From assembly GCA_008373165.1 (NCBI GenBank), contig RQOU01000075.1, positions 1 to 32,407 on the forward strand: 32,407 nt of DNA. Reading direction: 5' to 3'. The notes under the pieces are model-generated. The model had not been told where the DNA came from. It did no database searches and saw only the letters and a program-made list of their open reading frames with translations. Position numbers and translations under genes: made by a program. Origin of the DNA: SAR202 cluster bacterium (GTDB taxonomy: Bacteria > Chloroflexota > Dehalococcoidia > Lucifugimonadales > Lucifugimonadaceae). Positions 9,550 through 19,205 of this stretch are shown here, piece by piece. How positions within the stretch are numbered: position 1 is the first letter of the stretch; every line of letters starts with the position of its first letter.

Positions 9550-11049
9550 TCAAATGAACCTTGAGCGTTCTTTAACCCCTGCTGAATGGTCTATATACAC
9601 GCTGATTGTTTCGGTGAAGAAATCGAAGCCTTCTGTTCCTTGTTCTCGTTGTCCTGTCCCTGAGGATCCAAGACCTCCAAATGGTAGGTGAACTTCCCCT
9701 CCGAGGGTAGGAGCATTAACGTGTACCATTCCTGTTTCAGCCGAATTTATATATTCGTAGGCTTGAACGAGGTCGCGTGTGTAAACCGATGAGGAAAGCC
9801 CAAAATCTACGTCGTTGGAGATATTCACAGCTTCTTCCAAGTTTGATACTTTGAACACGCTTAAAACTGGGCCAAAGATTTCTTCTTTAGCAATGCGCAT
9901 TTTAGGATCTACATCTGTGAAGATCGTTGGCTCAATGTAATACCCATCAGCAAACTCCTCACTCTCGAGTTGATGTCCTCCAAATGTCAGGCGTGCACCT
10001 TCTTCTGTGCCTATCCCGATGTATCGAAGAACGGTATCGAGTTGGTTCTTACTCGAAAGTGGCGCAACATCATTGGATTCATCCATGCCATCACCTATAG
10101 ATAAGGCTTTGGTCTGGATAATTAGGGTTTCCATGAACTCGTCGTAGATTCCATTTTCGACGATCACTCGTGATGTGGCCGTGCATCGTTGCCCGGTTGA
10201 GCCGAAAGCCCCTTGGACTACTCCAGGAATTGCTTTTTCTAGATCTGCGTCATTAAGAATTATTGCAGCATTCTTTCCGCCCATTTCGCACTGAACTTTT
10301 TTGAGTAACTCCGAACCCCTTGCTGTGATTTCGGTACCGATTTCGGTTGAACCTGTAAAGGATATCCCTTTGACACGTGGATCCTCCACTAAAGTATTTC
10401 CTACGGATCCTCCTGGACCTGTGATCAGGTTCAATACTCCTGGTGGTAGTCCGGCCTCTTCGAAAATTTCTACTAGTTTTACTGCAGAAAGCGGGGTTCC
10501 GGAAGCTGGCTTGTAAACAACAGTATTTCCAGAAACTAAGCAGGGAGCAAGCTTCCATGCTGGGATTGCCAACGGAAAATTCCATGGTGTGATGAGAGCT
10601 ACTACCCCGATTGGGCGCTTCATTGTGTATGCAACGGTGTCCGGCAGTTCAGAGGGTGTTGTATAACCATGCAATCGACGTCCTTCACCTGCTGAATATT
10701 CGATGATATTCATTGCACGTTTTACTTCACCGATTGCATCAGCGATTGGCTTACCTTCTTCAAGTGTTATCGTTTCAGCCATTTCGCCTGCACGCCGATC
10801 CATGATGTCGAGTGCTTTATACAGAATGGCCCCTCGTTTCGGCGCAGGCATGTTAGCCCAATCTTTAAAAGCCCCACTCGCAGCAGCGATAGCGTTTTCT
10901 GCATCTTGCGGGAGGCTGGACTGGAACTCCCCAACGATTTTAAAATTTTTCGCAGGATTTGTTATTGGGTAGGTTTGGCCGGAAATCGAGTCTTGCCATT
11001 TTCCGTTAATGTAATTTTGGCCGTTTTGGCGCAACGAGTTATCGCTCAT
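9550..11049 (-). CDS. NAD(P)-dependent aldehyde dehydrogenase family protein
   Basis: ALDH motifs: [83 protein letters not shown]. Confidence 0.96.
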   Translation of the reverse strand: MSDNSLRQNGQNYINGKWQDSISGQTYPITNPAKNFKIVGEFQSSLPQDAENAIAAASGAFKDWANMPAPKRGAILYKALDIMDRRAGEMAETITLEEGKPIADAIGEVKRAMNIIEYSAGEGRRLHGYTTPSELPDTVAYTMKRPIGVVALITPWNFPLAIPAWKLAPCLVSGNTVVYKPASGTPLSAVKLVEIFEEAGLPPGVLNLITGPGGSVGNTLVEDPRVKGISFTGSTEIGTEITARGSELLKKVQCEMGGKNAAIILNDADLEKAIPGVVQGAFGSTGQRCTATSRVIVENGIYDEFMETLIIQTKALSIGDGMDESNDVAPLSSKNQLDTVLRYIGIGTEEGARLTFGGHQLESEEFADGYYIEPTIFTDVDPKMRIAKEEIFGPVLSVFKVSNLEEAVNISNDVDFGLSSSVYTRDLVQAYEYINSAETGMVHVNAPTLGGEVHLPFGGLGSSGTGQREQGTEGFDFFTETISVYIDHSAGVKERSRFI

Positions 11050-11244
11050 ATTCCCACTCTCTGGTCAGTCTATCGAATGGCTAAGGTTCCCTCTTAACTG
11101 GATATTTTGAAATATCTCGCACTGATAGTACTCGTATGAGATGATTTCGGGCTGGCGTGCGAGGGTTTTCACAGATATTCTGTCGCCCTTGGACACGCTC
11201 GTAATTTGTATCCTTAAACCATTCGCAATGGAGTAACAAAACGT

Positions 11245-13797
11245 ATGTCAGCCAGCGGTAGTGCAGCCGTCACCATTCATTCTGCTTCTCTCAATCAAGT
11301 AGCCAGTTCCAGAACGGTTGAAATTCCTTCATATGACCGGGAACGTCTTGAAGATGTTGGCTTTCTGGCATCAATGACATTTGTATTGATGTGTAATTAT
11401 CATCAGACCGGTCACTTTGGTGGTCCCACAGCCTATATGCCTTATACGGTAGCTACTCATCTGGCGGGTCCCGAGAATGGCGGTATGACATTTGATTATC
11501 GTCGCCCAAAGCATCCTTTTGCAGATAAGTTCATGCTGGCTGGCGGGCATAACGCTCCTGCAACTTATGCTCTTTGGATGATCATGGGGGAAGCGCTCGC
11601 CCGAAAACATGCCATAACGGGTGATGAACGATATAAAGCCGATCCGAAGGCGTCAATGCTTTCAATAGATGCTCTCGGATTTCGTCGCGGTGCAGGCGCA
11701 TTAGCAACCATTTTGGAGGAAAATGATCTTGTGGACCATCCTACGATGGCTCAGGCAAAAATTCGTGGGATAAGGGCTTTATCAGGGCATTCAGAAACTA
11801 CAGACCTGACCAACGATGTAAACGGTGGTCCGTCGGGAATTGGGATAGCTACTGCAGCCGGCAAAGCGGCTTTCTGGGACATGATGGGAGCTGATCCATC
11901 TCTCAAAATTATTGCAATTGAAGGAGAATTTGCTCTCACATCTGGGCATTCACAGGAGTTCAAGACTCAGGCAGTAGCGCAGAGAGTTGGTAAACGACTG
12001 AGAGTACTGATGTCTTACAACAACGCAGGGATCGATGATGAGCTTGTGGGTAGTGTCGTAAAAGAAGATACCTACCGAATAGAGGATCAGTGGTCATCAT
12101 ATGGATGGAATGTGTTTAAGGTTGATGATGCCACAAATTATGATCAAGTCGTAGGCGCTTTGAAGACCATGGAAGATTGGGATGAGGATGATCGTCGCCC
12201 GATGATAGTAGTTGGTAAAACCGTAAAGGGGTTTTGGCCGGGGGCTAAAGACGGGATGATAGGGGAAGTGACCCAAGTGGTTGATCATGCCAGCCATGCA
12301 TATGGTATGCCGATGAATGGAGAGTATTTTCAGGCTCTTGCAGAGTCGTTTGAGCGTAAGTACGGTGTAACTTTTGAAGGAATTCGGTCGGGTGCCGTTT
12401 CGGATGATAGTGAAAGACTTCTTCAACTTAAAACGAATATTGACATCGCTATGTCCGTGCTTGATAAGGATGGTCTTGGGGACTGGCTTGCTGAGCGCCT
12501 GGTTGAGATTGGTGATCAGGTGAACGACAATCTTCCGCTGCGTGTGGATCCTAACTCTGATCCTTTTCAGGACGACCGATTGTTGGTAAAAAACCTTCCA
12601 ACTGAGGCAACTACGGTTACCGCTGCGAACCCTGTGACAGGGGAGAAGAAGGATATTGGGATAGCGCTTTTCGAGGAGCCCGGGGCAGTCAAAGGTACCC
12701 GTCGCGCTATTTCGGAAATCATAAAATGGGCTAATTACGTGACTGAAAACCGTTTTGTGATCGTTGCAGCTGATCTTGCAGAGTCGATAAACGTTGATCA
12801 TGGATCACTTTGGGGTCATTACGATCCGATTGACAATGTTGTAGGAACTCGGTTGAAGGCACCTATACAAGAGGCAGGAAATGCTTCTACTGCGGTTGGT
12901 TTCACGAGCCAGTCTCTGTCGATAGATCCGGACAGGCATAACGGGGTTTGGTCAATCTCCGGAACTTATGGTGCGTTCACTCCACTTATGTATCTCCCGT
13001 TACGCGTATGGAGTCAGCAGAATCAGGACAGTCCATTCAGGCTTGGGGTTGCACATGTTTTGGCTGGGCATTCTGGACCCGAGACTGCTGCTGACGCAAG
13101 AACTCATTTTGGAATTTTTGCTCCACAGGTTTGGAAATTATTTCCGAAAGGCCAAGTAATCGTACTAAGCTTCTGGGACTATAACGACGTGGCACCAGGG
13201 TACTTTGCTGCTGCTGAGATAGCCGCACGTGACTCAAAGGTTGGTGTGATAGTGCTTGAAGTTGCGAGGCCAGACTTCGCTGTAGCGGACCGTTCAACTT
13301 TTGCAGATTCAGATCCTCGTGCTGCTGCCAAGGGATTTTATTTGATCAAGGATTATGATCCTAATAGGCCTAAAGATGGAGTTGTTGTATCCCAGGGATC
13401 CAGTTCTACAGTGAATCTGGTGAGTGTTCTGGAAAAACTCGAAGAAGCGGGAGTGAATGTGAAGGTGATTGCTGCTATAAGCGAGGAATTGTTTGATAGG
13501 CAGCCTAAATCGTATCGAGATACTGTACTAACGGATGCTGAGAAGTTCGATCTAATGGTTGTTACGACCGGAACGCGCCGAGTATGGCCCGTGACCGGCG
13601 TCGGGCCACTAACCGATGAGTACTCTCTCACATCAGATTGGGATAATCAGTGGTTGAGTGGCGGGACTGAGGATGATGTTATAAAGGAAGCTCATCTCGA
13701 TAAAGATTCAATTTTTGAAGCAGTAAAACGGTTTGCTGCGGATCATGATGAAAGGCTTTCTAGACAGGCATCAGCCTTTAATGGTCATGCAGGCTAA
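11245..13797 (+). CDS. Transketolase-like thiamine-diphosphate enzyme
   Basis: 850 aa with transketolase/E1 layout: GHFGGPTAYMPYTVATHL...GGHNAPATYALW...GPSGIGIATAAGKAA...EGEFALTSGHSQE...SYNNAGID; Pyr domain with IQEAGNASTAVGFTSQSLS. Confidence 0.88.
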   Translation: MSASGSAAVTIHSASLNQVASSRTVEIPSYDRERLEDVGFLASMTFVLMCNYHQTGHFGGPTAYMPYTVATHLAGPENGGMTFDYRRPKHPFADKFMLAGGHNAPATYALWMIMGEALARKHAITGDERYKADPKASMLSIDALGFRRGAGALATILEENDLVDHPTMAQAKIRGIRALSGHSETTDLTNDVNGGPSGIGIATAAGKAAFWDMMGADPSLKIIAIEGEFALTSGHSQEFKTQAVAQRVGKRLRVLMSYNNAGIDDELVGSVVKEDTYRIEDQWSSYGWNVFKVDDATNYDQVVGALKTMEDWDEDDRRPMIVVGKTVKGFWPGAKDGMIGEVTQVVDHASHAYGMPMNGEYFQALAESFERKYGVTFEGIRSGAVSDDSERLLQLKTNIDIAMSVLDKDGLGDWLAERLVEIGDQVNDNLPLRVDPNSDPFQDDRLLVKNLPTEATTVTAANPVTGEKKDIGIALFEEPGAVKGTRRAISEIIKWANYVTENRFVIVAADLAESINVDHGSLWGHYDPIDNVVGTRLKAPIQEAGNASTAVGFTSQSLSIDPDRHNGVWSISGTYGAFTPLMYLPLRVWSQQNQDSPFRLGVAHVLAGHSGPETAADARTHFGIFAPQVWKLFPKGQVIVLSFWDYNDVAPGYFAAAEIAARDSKVGVIVLEVARPDFAVADRSTFADSDPRAAAKGFYLIKDYDPNRPKDGVVVSQGSSSTVNLVSVLEKLEEAGVNVKVIAAISEELFDRQPKSYRDTVLTDAEKFDLMVVTTGTRRVWPVTGVGPLTDEYSLTSDWDNQWLSGGTEDDVIKEAHLDKDSIFEAVKRFAADHDERLSRQASAFNGHAG

Positions 13798-13800
13798 CGT

Positions 13801-14046
13801 TTAACTGACTTCTATATCGTTGACATGTGGTGCGTGTATGTTGAGTGAAGCCGTGAGAAACTGGGTCACCATATCGTGAGTTGGCACGCATTCGGGGCAT
13901 TCTTCGTTGACCCCCGGTGTGTACTTGACTTTTAGGTTGTTACCGTCCAGAGAGACTGAATCCAGTGTGCCTCCTTCAGATGCCACTAATTTCTCTATCT
14001 GTTCCAGCACGAAATCCACCTGGCTATTGTTGGTGATTTGAACCAT
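13801..14046 (-). CDS. Small NifU (Nfu) C-terminal-domain-like protein with CxxC
   Basis: 81 aa: VDFVLEQIEKLVASEGGTLDSVSLDGNNLKVKYTPGVNEECPECVPTHDMVTQFLTASLNIHAPHVNDIEVS; layout resembles an Nfu domain with CPEC in the CxxC position. Confidence 0.55.
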   Translation of the reverse strand: MVQITNNSQVDFVLEQIEKLVASEGGTLDSVSLDGNNLKVKYTPGVNEECPECVPTHDMVTQFLTASLNIHAPHVNDIEVS

Positions 14047-14074
14047 TTTTTTCTCCGGAATTCGTGTATTGAAT

Positions 14075-14150
<76 letters not shown>

Positions 14151-14373
14151 TAATTCGGTTATTATTTTGCACAAAAACACTACGGAGTTAATTATTTGAT
14201 TAACTTTTAGTATCCAGAGCAAATTTAGCGTAACAAATGGTCCCATGTAAGTCTCAACCTTTTGTCAATAAGGTGCTACCATTTCGCCGTCTCACCATAG
14301 AAACTATGTTGCATACATTGTTGATACCGATAACTAGTGTTGGCGTTAGATCCATCAAATCGAGGGGTGAAAA

Positions 14374-15468
14374 TTGCTAAAGCATTTTCAAGTGCCTGAT
14401 GACATAGCGATCAGAGTAAACGTTGATAGTCTTCGAACTGTCACTGAGCGGATATTCATGAAATGCGGCGTGTCTGAATCCGAAGCCTATTTGGGTGCCG
14501 ATGTGCTCATGTTCGCTGATCAAAGTGGTATCGACACCCATGGTGTATCGAACATGCTTCGTTCTTATGTGTCGGCCTATAACTCTGGGACTTTAAATCC
14601 TGATCCTAGACTTGAGATCGTAAAAGAGACACCTTCCACAGCGACCATTGATGGTGATGGTGGTCTTGGGCTCATGATTGCGCCAAAGGCGATGGACATT
14701 GCTATCGCGAAGGCTAAGGAAGTTGGAACCGGTGTCGTTGCTATTCGAAATTCAGGGCATTTGGGGGCTGCTGGTTATCATGCAATGATGGCAGCTGATC
14801 AAGATATGGTTGGCTGGTGTATGACTGCTGGTGGAAAAGCAATGGTGCCTACATTTGGTGCCGAACCTCAACTCGGAACGAACCCCATAGCATTTGCGGC
14901 ACCGGGTAACAATGAACCTTCGTTTATGTTTGATGCTGCGATGACGTCAATAGCCGGTAACAAGATCGGCCTAGCAAATCGCATGGGCAAGGGTATGTCG
15001 CCGGGGTGGGTGGCAAATGAAGACGGAACACCAGATATGGACGGTGGAGCTGTAGCGGATTTTGCTGCTAACTCCGTGCGTATGCAATTACCGACAGGAT
15101 CTACACGAGAGCTAGGCTCGCATAAAGGTTACAGTCTTGGCGTGATGGTGGATATTCTTTGTGGCCAACTTTCATTTGCGCCTGGGTTTGGCACATTGTC
15201 TCGTACGCGACGAGCGCACTTTGTGGCTGCATACTCGGTTGAAGCCTTTGGTGATGTTAGTGAATTCAAAGAAAATATGGATGGAATGCTTAAGGGTCTT
15301 GCTGCAACAAAGCCCATGGCTGGGCATGATCGTGTTTACTATGCCGGATTACCTGAACACGAAGTGCGGATTGAGCGGAGGAAGAATGGTGTTCCATTGC
15401 ATCCTGAAGTGATCGATTGGTTTCGTGATATTTGTGCTGAGTTCGAAATCAAGTTCGATCTTGTATAG
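14374..15468 (+). CDS. Ldh family (malate/L-lactate dehydrogenase-like) oxidoreductase
   Basis: Ldh2/MDH2 family motifs: DQSGIDTHGVSNMLRSYV, NSGHLGAAGYHAMMA, GTNPIAFAAPG, GSHKGYSLGVMVDIL; TTG start with GAGGGG upstream. Confidence 0.92.
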   Translation: MLKHFQVPDDIAIRVNVDSLRTVTERIFMKCGVSESEAYLGADVLMFADQSGIDTHGVSNMLRSYVSAYNSGTLNPDPRLEIVKETPSTATIDGDGGLGLMIAPKAMDIAIAKAKEVGTGVVAIRNSGHLGAAGYHAMMAADQDMVGWCMTAGGKAMVPTFGAEPQLGTNPIAFAAPGNNEPSFMFDAAMTSIAGNKIGLANRMGKGMSPGWVANEDGTPDMDGGAVADFAANSVRMQLPTGSTRELGSHKGYSLGVMVDILCGQLSFAPGFGTLSRTRRAHFVAAYSVEAFGDVSEFKENMDGMLKGLAATKPMAGHDRVYYAGLPEHEVRIERRKNGVPLHPEVIDWFRDICAEFEIKFDLV

Positions 15469-15531
15469 CGCAATCATTAAGGTTGTATCGAACGAGTTGC
15501 ATGATTGGACAATATGGTGTGAGGAACCTAG

Positions 15532-15885
15532 ATGTTTAAAGGTGTAATGGTTGGGTTTGGGATAATGTTGGCATCTCTAGTGATTCCCGTTGTACATTAT
15601 GTTGCGGCTCCCTTGAGCCCATTTGTAGCCGGTTTTATCGGTAGTGGTATTGCGAATATTAATCAGGATGGGATTATTAAGTTTGGTGGACTTATGGCTG
15701 GGTTAATGTTCATCCCAGTTGTTGTTGTATTGATAATAAAATTTGTGTTTGGTGTAGATGAAGTTATGAGGATACCGACAACTTTGTGGGTGATTGTCGT
15801 TGTGGCTTTCATTCCATATACATGGTTCGGAGCCACGGTTGGTGCACTGGGCGGGTACATGATTCGCAGGAATGCGGATAAATAA
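15532..15885 (+). CDS. Small hypothetical membrane protein
   Basis: 117 aa with hydrophobic segments (MVGFGIMLASLVIPVVHYVAAPLSPFVAGFIGSG; GLMAGLMFIPVVVVLIIKFVFGV; LWVIVVVAFIPYTWFGATVGALGGYMI). Confidence 0.65.
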   Translation: MFKGVMVGFGIMLASLVIPVVHYVAAPLSPFVAGFIGSGIANINQDGIIKFGGLMAGLMFIPVVVVLIIKFVFGVDEVMRIPTTLWVIVVVAFIPYTWFGATVGALGGYMIRRNADK

Positions 15886-15914
15886 CCGGTTAAAGTCTGC
15901 GATCTCATAACCGG
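15886..15914. terminator. Possible bidirectional hairpin between convergent genes
   Basis: CCGGTTA (15886-15892) / TAACCGG (15908-15914), 7-bp perfect stem in the 47-nt gap between convergent stops; no strong T-tract, so tentative. Confidence 0.3.
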
Positions 15915-15932
15915 TGATGTCGTATTTGCCTA

Positions 15933-16907
15933 TCAGTGAACCGTAGTTAGAGCTTTCGTCGCTTTGTGTGATGCGTTTGCTCTTTGTTTAGTTATCTTGG
16001 AATCAGCAACCACCACTATGGGTCCTACTGCGTCTCTTGCAAGCTTGTCTGCGACGCTTCCTAGAATAGATCGCCGAATACCCGACCTCATTTTTGATCC
16101 TACCAATATCCAAGATCCAGGATCGTCGGCTTGTAACTTATGAATTTGGCGTGTGAAATTTCCGTCGGATCGTACTATTTCAGCATCTATACCCATATTC
16201 GAAAAATAATTGAAAATTTCTAATTCGTTCTTCCTGTTATTTTTTGATTTTTTTTCAACGATTTTGATCTTGGATCGGCTAGCACCCGCCATGGCGCTCG
16301 CAATAGGCAGTACGGAATCTGAACTACGGTGATGGCGCGGAATAATTAACGTTTTAGGTGCCTTTTGAGCGTGAGATATTAAGTCCGTATGATGTGGATT
16401 TATGATCAATAACGGAGCAGCTGTAGTTTTCCATAGTGCGTCTAATAATCCTGGTTTTATCAAACGTTGGAATCTTGATCGGGCAGCTGTTGCGATCGCT
16501 ATGATACCGAATGAACTAGTCGTAGCACGTGAAGTAATCATTGTCGCAGCATCACCAGTAGCGATTCCCCAGCGGCAACTTATACCATCGGGGCCAAGCC
16601 TGCTGACCACCTCTTCCAGATAGGCTGACGCAAGTATTGTTCCGCGATCATGAGGTGCATCGGGGTAGTGCACTTGTCGCGGTCTTGCGCCTCTTGCTGG
16701 GTGGGTTGGAGGAAGACTATGGAATAGCGTGATTTCACCAGAGAACCATTCAGCGAACATCGTTGCAAATGGAAGTATTTGTTCTGAATGCTGAGATCCG
16801 TTTAGTGGCACCAGGACTCGGTTTAAATTCAAAGAGTTTCCACGATTTATGGAATCGCGTCGAACATCTTCGTGAGTTTGTTGTATTGAATCTGTAAGTT
16901 GCGCCAT
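15933..16907 (-). CDS. Universal stress protein family, tandem UspA-like domains
   Basis: NRVLVPLNGSQHSEQILPFATMFAEWFSGEITLFHSL...GIIAIATAARSRFQRLIKPGLLDALWKTTAAPLLII; second half LIIPRHHRSSDSVLPIASAMA...WILVGSKMRSGIRRSILGSVADKLARDAVGPIVVV. Confidence 0.85.
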   Translation of the reverse strand: MAQLTDSIQQTHEDVRRDSINRGNSLNLNRVLVPLNGSQHSEQILPFATMFAEWFSGEITLFHSLPPTHPARGARPRQVHYPDAPHDRGTILASAYLEEVVSRLGPDGISCRWGIATGDAATMITSRATTSSFGIIAIATAARSRFQRLIKPGLLDALWKTTAAPLLIINPHHTDLISHAQKAPKTLIIPRHHRSSDSVLPIASAMAGASRSKIKIVEKKSKNNRKNELEIFNYFSNMGIDAEIVRSDGNFTRQIHKLQADDPGSWILVGSKMRSGIRRSILGSVADKLARDAVGPIVVVADSKITKQRANASHKATKALTTVH

Positions 16908-16926
16908 TATTCGCTGCTTTGACTGG

Positions 16927-18075
16927 TCAGGAAAGGGAGTTTATCGCTTTCATGAAAAGCGCTAGTCGATTGATTTGTTCCCTGATTTCAATGTTTTCGC
17001 CTTCAGCATGGGGATTTTCACCCATAGATCCAAGACCGTCGGCGGATGGAACACCCATAGCTGCAGTGAGGTTGGCATCGCTTCCTCCCCCAGTGGATTC
17101 CTCAGTCATTTTAAATCCAAGCTGGTTTGACCATTCGATCAGTTTTCCTGCTAAAGCGGCTATTTCTGGTGTCCGCTCCATTGGTGGACGATGGAATCCG
17201 CCTTCGATATTGATAGTAGTACCGTTCACGGTTTGCTTCAATGCACGGATTGATGTTTCGAGTTTTGTTGCTTGAATCGTGGTTCGAACTCGTACGTCAA
17301 TGATTGCTTCCGCGTAGGCAGGAATGGTGTTTCGGGCGGAGCCACCTGAAATGAGACCAGTGTTTACAGTGATACCGTTTTTCCAATCATTCATCGCTTG
17401 TAAATCTATTACTTTATGCGATAACTCGTGGATAGCAGATGCTCCTCGTTCTGGAAAAGCACCTGCATGGCTCGCTTTGCCTTCGACTGATATTCGAAAC
17501 TCACCAAGGCCTTTGCGTTCGGTTTTTAATGCCCCATTTGAACCTTGTCCTGGTTCCATTATTAGAGCGTAAGCAGCACCTTTTGCATAGTGTTCGACTA
17601 ATGGTCTGGATGAGGGGCTACCAACTTCTTCATCTGTATTGAAAAGAACTGTTAATGGTCTATCAGGCCAGAGATTATTGTGCTTTAGGGTTTGCAGGCC
17701 CACGATTGTAGTGGCGATACCGGCTTTCATATCAAGTACGCCTGGACCGTATAAGCGTCCTTCTTTTTCTGAATATCCCATTTGTTCTAGCGTGCCACGC
17801 GGCCATACAGTATCAAGATGTCCTACTACCAAGGCATGTTGTTTACCGTTGTTACCGTCTGGTGCTGGCCAATTAATAGCTATGTGATCACCAAATTCTG
17901 TCTCAGAATGGACAGTCACTTCACCTCCTATTGATCGCATCAAATTGGCGGTGAATGAAGAAATCTGATCATTAGCGGCCTTGTCTCTGGTGGGGGTTTC
18001 AATTGAGACAAGTTTTTCAATTAGATCAAATAAGTTGTCATTATTCGATTTGGCAAGCGATAGCCAATTGGTCAA
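16927..18075 (-). CDS. M20 family metallopeptidase (carboxypeptidase G2-like)
   Basis: M20 motifs: VVGHLDTVWPRGTL, GPGVLDMKAGIATTI, LFNTDEEVGSPSSRPLVE, MEPGQGSNGALKTERKGLG, STGGGSDANLTAAMGVPSADGLGSMGENPHAEGE; TTG start. Confidence 0.92.
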   Translation of the reverse strand: MTNWLSLAKSNNDNLFDLIEKLVSIETPTRDKAANDQISSFTANLMRSIGGEVTVHSETEFGDHIAINWPAPDGNNGKQHALVVGHLDTVWPRGTLEQMGYSEKEGRLYGPGVLDMKAGIATTIVGLQTLKHNNLWPDRPLTVLFNTDEEVGSPSSRPLVEHYAKGAAYALIMEPGQGSNGALKTERKGLGEFRISVEGKASHAGAFPERGASAIHELSHKVIDLQAMNDWKNGITVNTGLISGGSARNTIPAYAEAIIDVRVRTTIQATKLETSIRALKQTVNGTTINIEGGFHRPPMERTPEIAALAGKLIEWSNQLGFKMTEESTGGGSDANLTAAMGVPSADGLGSMGENPHAEGENIEIREQINRLALFMKAINSLS

Positions 18076-18154
18076 ATTGAAATCCTTACTAATAAATTTC
18101 TTATCTGCGATTGCATTTTTTAAAACTATGTTTATATGTTGGCACTGATCATGA

Positions 18155-19012
18155 TCATGTGAGGTGCTCTATTGGGCAAGAAGGAACTTCAGCCCATTCT
18201 CTCCATGATCCATCGTAATCCTTAACATTTTTAAATCCGACGAGCTTCAGGGTCCAAAATCCGTGCGCCGCACGGATACCACCCTGTCAGTATGTGATCA
18301 CATTTTTATCGGTTGTGATCCCCACATCAGCAAGTAGTTTTCTGATTTCCTCGGCTGATCTCAGAACGGGGATTTCACCTCCGGTATGAAAATTGGTCCA
18401 TTCGAGATGAACTGCACCTGGGATTCTGCCACCCCTGGAACCTCCCCGTTTGTTGGTTCCGTCCCATTCGTCATCGGCTCGAACATCAAGGAGTATTGTT
18501 GACTCCTCATCAATAGCCTTCAGGACTTGATTGCGTGAAGCGAAGATTTCTGAATTTGCACTTGATGTGAATGTAGCGCTGGGTGCAATAACAGACTCCG
18601 TACTGATTTCGCGCCCTTCAGCTTTCCACTTGGGTAATCCGCCATCCAGGAACTTCACGTTCGTGTGACCGTAATAGTGCAGTGCCCACATCAACCGAAA
18701 AGAGTAGACACCTCCCGAGCGATCATATCCAATCACCGTGGTATCGTCGCCAATCCCTAAATCTGACATCGTTTCTGCGAATTGTTCAGGGCCCTGAATA
18801 TGTGTCCGGTCTTCAAGGGAAGTTTTGTAGTAATGATCTATCGGATTTACTGAACCTGGGATGTGACCTCTCTCGTACTCTTCGGGCACATCAGTGTCGA
18901 CTACACGTACGTTGGGGTCCGATATATGTTCCGCAAGCCATTCGGTGGTTACGAAGATATCGGGCATTGTGTATCCACGTTCGGTAGGTGAAGTTATCGG
19001 TTTGTCTTTCAT
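18155..19012 (-). CDS. Candidate selenocysteine-containing rhodanese (two-domain sulfurtransferase); in-frame TGA at 18287-18289 proposed as Sec
   Basis: Two rhodanese domains (RVVDTDVPEEYERGHIPGSVN...; TILLDVRADDEWDGTNKRGGSRGGRIPGAVHLEW). At the active-site loop the frame reads KNVITY-TGA-QGGIRAAHGFWTLKLVGFKNVKDYDGSWREWAEVPSCPIEHLT*, so TGA replaces the Cys of the C-x-x-G-x-R loop. A 39-nt hairpin follows immediately. The ORF track reports only 18287..19012. Start may be 19012 or 18967 (MPDIF). Confidence 0.85.
18248..18286 (-). promoter_or_regulatory. Putative bacterial SECIS element
   Basis: Minus-strand CAGGGT GGT ATCCGTGC GGC GCACGGAT TTTGG ACCCTG directly after the TGA: 6-bp outer stem, 3x5 internal loop, perfect 8-bp inner stem, G-starting apical loop beginning 18 nt after the TGA. 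Confidence 0.82.
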
Positions 19013-19205
19013 CTGTAATGTTGGTTTCAGAAACTTTATGGTTGATAGGTTTAATGCAAGAGTGTTAAATGATGGTAGATGCTATCAGCTATCCTTATGT
19101 TCACTAGACGAACTCGATCAGGATTTGATTATTCGTGATAATGTTTTCGTTTGATAACTCATCAAAGTATGAGGCATCTAATACTTTAGCGGTACTTTTC
19201 ATTCT

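Noticed and set aside
12097-12801. 234-aa minus ORF inside the transketolase-like gene
   Set aside because: Composition looks like antisense translation with no domain; the plus strand is clearly coding.
18287-18289. TGA reassigned genome-wide (for example to Trp or Gly)
   Set aside because: Other genes in the window use TGA as an ordinary terminator (for example the ORF ending at 32287) and use TGG for Trp; only this TGA is followed by a conserved frame.
18287-19012. ORF-track rhodanese ending at KNVITY* as a complete 241-aa protein
   Set aside because: It would end just before the catalytic residue, while the reading frame retains the conserved rhodanese C-terminus beyond the TGA. A nonsense-mutation pseudogene remains possible, but the SECIS-like hairpin and intact downstream frame favour recoding.
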